A stretch of DNA of 64,000 nucleotides from Blastomussa wellsi. Its lineage: Eukaryota > Cnidaria > Anthozoa > Scleractinia > Plerogyridae. Below, piece by piece: positions 13,001-24,200 of the stretch. The translations under genes and the position numbers were made by a program. Location: NCBI GenBank assembly GCA_947652115.1, contig OX393574.1, positions 11,525,012-11,589,011 on the forward strand, written 5' to 3'. Below the pieces are notes generated by a model. The model searched no databases and was not told the DNA's origin. It saw only the letters and a program-made list of their open reading frames with translations. The stretch's first letter is position 1. Every line of letters begins with the position of its first letter.

Positions 13001-13594
13001 GAATTTGATGAAAAAAAAAAACGGTTTCTCAGTGACTTGTGAGTTTTGTGCAGAAATATGGTTAGGAGTGGGGTGGGAAAGGGTTTTGCCCAGAAACGAT
13101 CCTGCGGATTGATCCGGAAATAGTGCTTTTTAGGCAGCCTGGGGTGCTTACTATTGGCAATCAAAAATCCCGAAAATTTCGGTTTGAAAGCAAATGGAAC
13201 AGAATTTTTTCCTTTCGGAAATTGCAAACTGCGTTTTGAGGTAATCATCTCATTCCAATTGGTACCAATCGTCAAAAATTCTTACCATTTGAACGACCTT
13301 TCTATTTCTGAGTCCTTCCTGCATGGTTTATATCGTCACAACATTCTTCAAATTTGGTATATGGATTGTTCATATAATCGACCAAGTGACTCGTGTTACA
13401 AACAAAACATTCAACGAATGCGAATGAAGTTTCCTGTAACATAATTTTTCAACGTAGTAATATGGTAAGAGCAATATCATCTGATTTGTCAGTATCTTCA
13501 GAAAATCACTATTTAACAACTATTCCGCGAGCGCGCGTAGGATATGAGATGGTAGATAGCCAACGAGGAGCGTAGCGCCGAGTTGACTATAACA

Positions 13595-13646
<52 letters not shown>

Positions 13647-16600
13647 AAAAATATGGTACAAACATTGCAAAAATGCATTCTTTTACGCGTACACGAACCT
13701 TTTTGGTAGGTCAATGGTATATGAGCTCATATACCATTGCCTCTCAGCCAATCAAAACTCAGGAAATGCAATATATCATAGTTAGTTTTTAATAAAATCG
13801 TTTATCCAATGGTCACACCAATTGGAATTTTTCCACAAATGGTAAGCATACAACCATTCCAAATGTACCTACAAATCAAATACAAACACAGCATAGAAGC
13901 GAAATAGTGCGGTCGGTTACTTACCAATTTAGCAGGGCAATTTGGTGAAGAATATGAAGCTAAGATGACATCATTGTTTACATCAAGAAGATTCCACGAT
14001 CCCGAAGCTAACAAAAAAGATGGTGACAGCGAGTCAAGCAGAGGTCAAGGTTTTGCCTCCAAAAACAGTGACATTTATTCTCAAGAAAGAAAGTTAGACT
14101 CCCTCAACCTCTAAGAAATCTTACTAATCGGATATACCGATAAGTTTTCAATATTTTATGCACAACACAAACATTATCCTTGCCGTATTAAAGTGTTCAA
14201 ACGAAATCCCAGAAATCTGTCTCATGTGTTTTAACCTTTAAACGATTGACAAATTAAAATGATTTCTCAGAAAGTTATATAGCTGCTATGTAACTTACCA
14301 TTTGTCAAATTTAAGACCGACTTCTCCTTACAATTAACGAGAATGATTTGCTGGAACAAAGCAAAATGAAAACTTTCACCTCTATTTAGCAGGTTTTGAC
14401 CAACGTAAAATTACTTAATACTCTCCTCAATTGCAGAAAAGACGCCCGAAAAGAATATCAGGGTTTTAACAGGATTCGAACAGGATTCCAACTAGCTACA
14501 TGAATGAAGCCACGAATCATTGCAGGTTCTATCTTTCTTAGGAATTAAGGAATCGATTTTTATAACATAATAAATTAAAATACTTCCCTAGTTTTAAATG
14601 TAACCTTGTACATAACAAGAATGAATATGGATTTCAGCCAAATTAACAGACAAAATCATAGCTAGATGGTGTAAAATTATCTCTAAAGTGAATGTCTCTG
14701 ATAAACACTAACCATGGAACTTCTCCACACTGTACTCATGATGACACTGCTGCCATCCGCCGTCCAGCAACGGTCCTTGAGAAGTAAGTTATAAATCCCA
14801 GGAAATCCGCCTCCTTCAAAAAAGGAAATTTTCTTTGAAGACTGAAAATCGCACTTTATTAACTAAGACTTACCGAACTGAAAGTTACCAAACAACCAAT
14901 TGAAAAGCATTAAATACAACGGCCATAACCCAATCAGAATGCTCAAAGCAAACCATGTAGCCATTGGTAAGCGCGGTAAAAGCCCTGCCATCTGATTGGT
15001 TGAGCACAAATGCTCTCTACTCTGATTTGTTGAAGCACCTTCAAGAGTTTTATAGCGGAGCTCCGGCGGCCCCAAGGGCCGACAAGCGGAGCCCCATACT
15101 CATATGGGAAAGAAAAGGAAACCCATTAGTTGATTTTCTCATGGTTATCATGGCTAGCGGTATTGCTCGAGGGCACGTACGCACGACAACGGCGACGACA
15201 GGGTAGCGCAACATGGCGGCCATAAATAGCCATGCCTTGTCAACACCTTATCAGCCTTATCAGATCGCGGGCTCAGGTTACAACTCATCGAGGTAACGTG
15301 TTTTTTTTAAGTTGACCGCTGACCAGGTATTGGTTTTCTTTCTTCGCGGGCTCAGGCCCTTTTTTTTCTGGCAGCATTTTTTAACTTTCTATGGTCATTG
15401 TTAGCGGAAATTTATCAATTGGAGTTGACGTTTTTAATTAGTATTTATTTCAGAGAAATTATTAAGAACCAGCAAAAATACGGAGCTCCGCTTTTAGGCT
15501 TGGCTAAATCTATATATTAAAGACTGTAAAGGGTGGCAAACGCTCTTTGCCAAAGTGTGTTGAAGTTCGTTCTTAGAAGCTATCATCTAGCTACGCATTA
15601 GGTTAAATGCAGGAAAATATGCGAATAAATAAATAAATGTTCAAATAGAAGCGAATTCTTACTCTCTGGAATGTCCACAACGTCAATGATGGTGGAGGTA
15701 GCCTTAGTTTGCCAATCATACTACATGTAAAATAAAAAAACTGGCTGTGAATTCACTAATCAGTGTGAGGATAAATTAAGAACTGAAAACTTTAGGGAGT
15801 TACCTTAAAGCTGTAGCATTGTAATCTAAAGTCAAAGTGGTTTACTACTCTTGCCATTTGAGACAAATCTGGGGAATGGCTGATTCCCTCTACGAGACTA
15901 GCTTGCATACAGGAAGTCATGGTAGTTGCATTCATCTTCTAGCTTGCATGCAGAAAGTCATGGTAGTTGCATTCATCTTCTAGCTTGCATGGAGGAAGTC
16001 ATGGCAGTTGCATTCATCTTCTAGCTTGCATGCATGAAGTCATGGTAGTTGCATTCATCTTCTAGCTTGCATGCATGAAGTCATGGTAGTTGCATTCATC
16101 TTCTAGCTTGCATGCATGAAGTCATGGTAGTTGCATTCATCTTCTAGCTTGCATACAGAAGTCATGGCAGTTGCATTCATCTTCTAGCTTGCATGCATGA
16201 AGTCATGGTAGTTGCATTCATCTAGCTTGCATGCATGGAGTCATGGTAGTTGCATTCATCTTCTAGCTTGCATGCAGAAGTCATGGCAGTTGCATTCATC
16301 TTCTAGCTTGCATGCATGAAGTCATGGTAGTTGCATTCATCTAGCTTGCATGCATGGAGTCATGGTAGTTGCATTCATCTTCTAGCTTGCATGCAGAAAG
16401 TCACGGTAGTTGCATTCATCTTCTTGCTTGCATACAGGAAGTCATGGCAGTTGCCTTCATCTTCTAGCTTGCATGCATGAAGCCATGGTAGTTGCATTCA
16501 TCTTCTAGCTTGCATGCATGAAGTCATGGTAGTTGCATTCATCTTCTAGCTTGCATGCAGGAAGTCATGGTAGTTGCATTCATCTTCTAGCTTGCATGCA

Positions 16601-19600
16601 TGAAGTCATGGTAGTTGCATTCATCTTCTAGCTTGCATGCATGAAGTCATGGTAGTTGCATTCATCTAGCTTGCATGCATGGAGTCATGGTAGTTGCATT
16701 CATCTTCTAGCTTGCATGCAGAAAGACACGGTAGTTGCATTCATCTTCTAGCTTGCATGCAGGAAGTCATGGTAGTTGCATTCATCTTCTAGCTTGTATT
16801 CATGAAGTCATGGTAGTTGCATTCATCTCCTAGCTTGCATGCATGAAGTCATGGTAGTTGCATTCATCTTCTAGCTTGCATGCAGAAGTCATGGTAGTTC
16901 CATTCATCTTCTAGCTTGCGTGCAGGAAGTCATGGTAGTTCCATTCATTTCCATGTACCAAGTCTCGAAGATGTTGTGCGTTTGATGAATACAACTATCA
17001 TGATTCCCAGGTGAGCACAAGTCTCATAGAGGGAATTGAGGGTTGATGCTTAAAAGGGGTTTAGACTGTCTTTTAGAAAATGATTAGTTGAAAAACCTTT
17101 GAGGAATCATGTTTTACATTTTTAATACAAAATGAGGGTCTTGGGATGTACATGGGATTGGGAGCTTACTTCCTTCCTTTCCTCACCTAAACAACAATTA
17201 AAATAATTAACATTCAGAGAGAATCGAAATGTATATGTTAGCCAGTAAGCCAGGAAAAGGGAAATCGCATGCTGTTATTAGATCTAATAGGATGTCCACT
17301 AAATTAATAGAGGGGGTAAGTTTCTAAATAAACTGTGGTGCTGCGTCGGTGGGAAGTATAACAGTATAATTTGGTTTTATCAACTGGGTTGATAATGTCA
17401 ATTGGCCACTGTAAAGAGATTCAATTGCTGATGTTTCGAGTGTTAGCCGTTCCTCATTAGCTCCGACGAAGGGCTAACGCTCGAAACGTCAGCAACTGAA
17501 TCTCTTTACGGTGGCCAATTGACATTATCAACCCAGTTGATAAAACCAAATTATATCACTAAATTAATACCTGCATTAGTCGTCCACATTTACAATGTGC
17601 CCCACCAACATCCAAAGCAATGTAAATCTAGATAAGGTTATTAACAAAAGATAGAAATTAACATGATTTGAGTATATAATTAAGTGCTTTATACATCAGA
17701 CTTGAAACCAGTTGAATATATAATTTGACAAGTTCTCATTAAATAATTGAAATAAAAAAATGTGACCCCAAACTTGAAGAAAAAATCCTTGACAGAAAGA
17801 GGTCACTTGGCAGTTTGATAAATAATAATGAGGATGATAATGATGATGACGATGAATAAGGGGTTATTGGGCAATATCAAGAATGAGTCCCTGCCACCAA
17901 CTAAAAAGTGCAATTCAAAATGGTGATAACAGTGTTAAACTGCACAATGTATTTGGTGTAATGATGTTTCATACTGTAAAAGAAGTGTCTTAACTTAAAA
18001 GAAATGACTAGATTCTCCAAGACATCTTACCAGCTTATCGTTGTTGTGGTTGAAGCGGGGTGAATGCACAGAATGTTTTATGTCACTAAGCTGTTCTGGA
18101 TTAAACAAAAAGAGTAACATAAGAAATCGGCAAAAAATATCATGACAAAGCTGAATAGGTTTAACTTGTTCATTATATGTGTGGAGTATTATTGAGGACC
18201 TTTCTAAGGAAAAATTATGTTAAGTTGTGTTACAAACTGAAAAGCACTTAAAGAACCAGCTACAAATTGACTATTTTGAATGCTCATAGGACAAGCATCA
18301 TGTTATCGATCGGAAAACATGAAACAGGGCAATCAAGGCGACTAACTCTGACCTTCATCACGTTTGCGCCGAACACATAAGAAGTCTTCTGAACACATAC
18401 TTCGTGTAGCATACATGAAAAGTGTTATTTAAAATCAAGAATTCTAGACGTCTCCAGGTTTTTGTAGTCTGAAGGTTGGCAGGTATATATACGAAAACAA
18501 TAAAAAGGTAAACTTGCAATTTACTTGTTGTACAGTCGCTATTGTTCACTTTTGAACGGGCAAGTTAAATTTTGCCAGGGCAACTATGTCATCTTGCATA
18601 CTTGCCCAGCTGACGACTTGGAAAAAAATGAATATGGATCCCTGTAAATGATTTTATTATTTGCTTTGTTTGCTTGTTCATTCATTAATCTGACCATTCT
18701 ATCATAAATTTGTTCATCTGGCCATTTGTTTGACATGTTTAGTCATTCATTTGTTTGTTTATTTATGTTCATTTGTTAACTGCCATGCTTACCTAGACTT
18801 TTTCCATCTGATGAAAGAGAGAACAAGGCATTCCTGAAAAGAACAAGAGATAGAACATTCAAGAAAACCATCATTCCCTATAATCATAACAATAATCCAC
18901 ATGCGCAAAAATTTTGCCTAGATCTCGCCAAGATCTCTGCCATCTCAGCAAGATCGTTGAGGTTTTGCCGAGATCTGGCCAAGAATGCTGAGATCTCGGT
19001 AGGATCTCACTGGCGATCTAGCTAAGATCTCATCAATTTTCCGAGATCTTGCCACAGATCAACAAGATTCAAGAGGAGATCTCAGCGAGCCATATGAAAA
19101 TCTTGGTTGCCAAAAGCTTGCCGAGAATCTTTCCGAGAATCTCGCCAAAATCTCGGCAAAAATTTTGTATAGGCAGCATCTTATATTATGTACAAAGTGC
19201 GTGTAAAAAGAGAATTATTAAATAATAATAATTATCTGGCATCCAAAAAAATGTCATGTGTACAAAGACAAAGATAGCTCTGAAAAACAACCATTACTTT
19301 CTTATTGGACAATAGATAACGCCAAGTCTGTATGGTTCATGAAACCAGCCCACAAACACTACACTACCATCATCTGGTCCCCAACAGGCCTGAAATTTCA
19401 AAATATTGTCATTATTATAAATATTAATTAATTCCAATATGATTGTCGAATAAATACATTCAGTTAGTCAATAAAGAATGACAAATTCAGAAATAGATCA
19501 CTGATGACATAGAAATGTGGTAAGAATAAAAAAGTGGTGTCTTCCGTGATCTAATACTGAACGGAATCTATCTGTTTAATATATAATAAAAAAAAAACAA

Positions 19601-21168
19601 ATCATTAATGTCCTCAGTGGATGTGTCCTTTAATAGATCATAGGTAGGAACCAATCAAAATTCATCAATAATTGGTTTTATTTAACTGCCTAGTAACCCA
19701 TGCAAATAGCAACTCCGAAATGACAACGCTTTAATTCAGTGACAAAAACCTGCACTACATACTCTGAACAGGGTACAGGTAAGTTGAATTTTCCAACTTG
19801 CCCTTTGGGCCCGGAAAACTTTCACTTGCCCATCAAAGTGAAGGATAAAATCCACTAGCCTCATGGCAAAATCTACTAGCCCCGGGCTATCGGACACTAA
19901 CTTCCATGTACACTGTCTGAGTTACATAAACAACACACTGCAATCTCTGCACACATTATATTGCATGCCTATAAGATACTATAGGCCAGCAATGCGTGCA
20001 AATAACAACAATATAGTACCTGAGGTAAAGATGCATTGTATCATCTACACATTTAGTGATTACATGCCTATAATTCACAGTACCGGTATTGAAAGTGAAA
20101 GTAATTGTTTTTACTTACTTGTCCTACAGACAAGTGATCGGGTACACCATCCAGCACTTTAATTTCCTCAGTTGTTACGTCAAAGACAACAAGCACAGGG
20201 GAACACTTGGAAACCAATTGCTCACCCCAGTCCTCCTTAAACTCAAATTTGTTTCCCTGGAAATGAAAGAGTGAGAAATAAGATTTAAGTTCCAATCTGG
20301 CCTCAAGTGCAGACATCCTATGAGCTTGTCACACAATCTTTTCTCTTGGAGGATTGTGTGACAAGTCATGAGAGCATGACCTGCATATCAAGGTCACTTG
20401 TTCCAGCCAAAGAACTTCAGAAATTATAACTTTACATAAAGATATTTTTAGCATAAATATACAGAATGATTTACCTTTTTCGGAGGTGGTTTGTCTGATG
20501 GAACATCTGACAAAACAAAAATTATTTATCAGTTAAAAATGAATGTTGCCAGTGGTCCATCTAGTCACCCCTGTTTGCAAACATTAAATAAATTTGGTCA
20601 TACAAGCCACATAAAGGACTCCCCCCACAATTTCTAACTTGTAAAAACACAGAGCTCCAGTTTTAGGCTTGGCTAAATCTATATATTATAATATTATTGT
20701 TTTTTTTAATGATAAATTAAAGCTTTCATATACCTGGCTTCTGTCTTTCAAAGTACGAAACAGCTTTTGGCAACTTCTTCTCTGCCACATATAGCAAAGA
20801 CTTCTCTGAGGCTGACCATGCTAAACAACCAAACTGTACTGCAGATAAAAATATTACCACTTATGAAATAGAAAGAAAACATTCCCTAATCTATGCATGT
20901 TTCCATTGAGTTATAGTTATAGTTATAGTTTAAAGCTGACGAATAAACAGTGACTGTATAATATGTGTGTTGTCCTTTGAATGCACAATTTTTATTTACA
21001 GCTTAATTAGAAGCACACATTAAACTTGTTGGGTTTGGATTGCAATCATTTACAGTTTCCACTAAAAATAATGAGACAACACCCTCATTTTCTTTGAGTG
21101 ATTTACTGTCAATGTGGCTGCCCCTCATTAACTATTTACTTATATTAACAACTGCATCGCTACAAAAA

Positions 21169-21205
<37 letters not shown>

Positions 21206-24200
21206 ATTGGCAGCCAGCTCCTAGATGAAGACTGCTCCCATGGCTGGCAAATCCTGGCAACCCAGCCATGAGCCCCCACGCAGTAAGGGGAACAGGCACC
21301 CGTCACACTGATGGAACAGTGGAAAGAGGGAGGGAAGGGTTGGGAAAAGAACTGCCAGGGCATCGAGCTGCCACGCTACGCCAAGATGGAACGCTAAACG
21401 GAACGCCTCCTGGAATGCTACGCTACAAGCTGAAAGCACATGGCATTGACGCATGCGCATACGTGCTGACACCGCTGACTCCAAGGGAACGCAAGCGCTC
21501 TTTGTTGTTAACTCCATTAAATTGCATTTAATTACATGAAAACTGTTATTTATAAATAGAAGCAATGGAAGCTTGGGTGTAGAATTCATAATGTGGTGGC
21601 CACTTGAACAATCAACTGGTCATCAACAAGACAACAAGGGAAGGAGTTTGATGAGTGATTGACACAAATGACAATAAAATAAGTAATTATTACTAATAAA
21701 AATTATAATTATACAGTAAATGGTTTGAGCCTGGGGGTTACAGTCGATCATCTAGTTTGATCGTCCGGGTGAGGGTACTCCTGAGAAGGACTGTTGTCGG
21801 TGACAGTCACTGACGTTCCGACAACCCGAGTGGAAGTCATCATCAGAGTCATGTGAAGAGTTCTTTGTCAGTCCAATGTTATAAGTCTGGTTCATGAAAA
21901 CTGATTGGTCAGCTTAGCCGTGATGTTATTGGCTGTAAGACTCGAGTAGTTGTCATCAGTCGTGATTAGTCGGTTACGATCTGTTGGTAAAGTTAGGTCA
22001 TTCTATATGGTCTGGTTGTTTTGTCCATGTCATGAATTAGTCGTTTGTATGGTGACAGTAGTTGCTGACTTATTAGACGCATGGCTGTAGGCTCGCACGG
22101 GTCTAGCTCAGGGCAGGGTTTATTTTTTTCATCAGTGACCAGACCCAAACCTCTACTCGGCTAAATCGTGATCTGGTCATGGAATGGATCATGTATTCGA
22201 ACATCGGTCAATGCATCCTGAGTGTAAGCCATTACACGTAGAGTATTGTTGCTTTAATTGCTACTTTTCTCGAATGTCGCCATTAAATAGAATACAAGCC
22301 CGTGTCCCATCAGATTGGCACTTACGGACTGTTTGTCAAGGTTGTAACATTCCTAAAAGATAATATCATAGGCGTCTCTAGAGTCACACAATGTCCGACA
22401 TGTAGTTCCAAATTAAAGTATATACCTGTCCAGAGCTTTAACAGCTTCATGCTGAGTGTTTTTATGGGAAAAAGCTGATGATAATTAACTTTTTAAGCAA
22501 TAATTCAGTTCAATTTTAAGAGCGCAGCTTCACGTTCCATACGATCATCTTGTTTTACAGGTACCCAGTAAATACTTACCATCCTCACAGATCTTCCCAT
22601 GTTTGTCACAAGCCAGGACATCAACACTCTTCACAAGGTGACAGGTAGACCAAATCTGATAACCACCAAATAGGTATAAACAGAAGCATACAAATAAAAT
22701 AATCTTTAAAAGAAAAAGACAAATCCAGAAAATCAAATTAAAACATTTGTCTAAAAATGGCCGCTCTTATAAAAGAACATGGCGTTAAATGCAGGAATGG
22801 CTCCGGGACACTTCGATTTTTTTAGACTTTGATTTTTTCGTCTAATAAAGAGAAAAAAACAAAGTCAATTATAAAAGCACAGAGGTGGAATCGATCCCGG
22901 GTAACCCAGAACACGAGCTATTCCTACTAACCACTACACTACCGAGGCCCGGCTGCCGAACATCGTGTTACCCTTACCATTCTTGAGAGCTAACCGCATA
23001 ACCGCAGTGCTTAGTTATAGTAGGCTAACCGGAATGCAAAAGTAGGCTAACCGGATTGCTTAATAGGCTAACCACAGCACTCAGTAGGCTAACCGGATTG
23101 CTTAGTAGGCTAACCGCAGTGTTATAATAGGCTAACCAGGGTGAGTTTGTAGTCTAATTTAGCTAACCAAACTCGTTCCCAGCGCATTCCGAGCCCGGAG
23201 CCATTCCTGCAATTAAGCGCTACTATAAAAGATGTCAGATAAAACAGAGGCACACTTAGTGGATTCATTTATTTGAATGAAAATCTAAACAGAATTATGT
23301 AGGTGTATTATTCAATTGAATCAATATGATTGAAGTCCACCATACTTTTACACACATTTATTAATCCTAAACCCTTTTCCTTTTTCTCTTTAATTTCAGG
23401 TTATGATATTCTATTCCAAGCTGTGGTTGCCTCCAAGTTTATTCATTATCATTATCATCATCAATACCATTAATATTACCATTAATTACTATTATCATTG
23501 TCATCATTATCATTGTTATTGTAATTATTAATTGTTATTATTATAATTGTTATTATTATTATTGTTGTTGTTGTTGTTGTCATTATCATTATCATTAATT
23601 ATTATTATTTTATGATATCACCCCTTCTCATGCCGTACCTCTAAGAATTGCTTGTCGTCTTTCCCCTTTCGTACAATGGCTTGCAACTGTCCACTTGGTG
23701 AGATGCTACTTAATTGTCTAAATTAAAAGGGGGAAATCAGGTTTCAAAAGTAGGAATTGACCCAGCTACAATGAATATTGCTGCTTTGGCATTAAAAAGG
23801 TTTTCATTGTCTATTATTTTTTATAAAAATTCCCAAAACACATAAGACACCCCTTTCCCAAAAAAATATAATTATATTAAAGTTCTACATTAGAACAATT
23901 ATAATTAACCTGGAATTATTTTAAATGTTAAGTAATTATATTTACCTCCCATCTACTTAAAACATTAGTGACATCCCTGCTAAACAATATAATTCTTAAC
24001 ACTCACATGTTTTGAACTTTTGTTGGAAATGAAGGCTCTCTAATTAGTAATATTTATTTATGACTAGTGGTAACCACAGGTTAGAAAGTGCGGGCCTAGA
24101 TGCACTTAATCCATGGGCTCCTGTGCCGGCCGAAACCGGCTGCGTGAAAACCACCCCCTGGAATTCCCATTCCGGCCAAAAAAAGGTAGCGAAAAGAACG

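Noticed and set aside
15900..16950. CRISPR-like array of regular repeats
   Set aside because: Units are contiguous with no unique spacers, and the context is a eukaryotic intron; it is a minisatellite.
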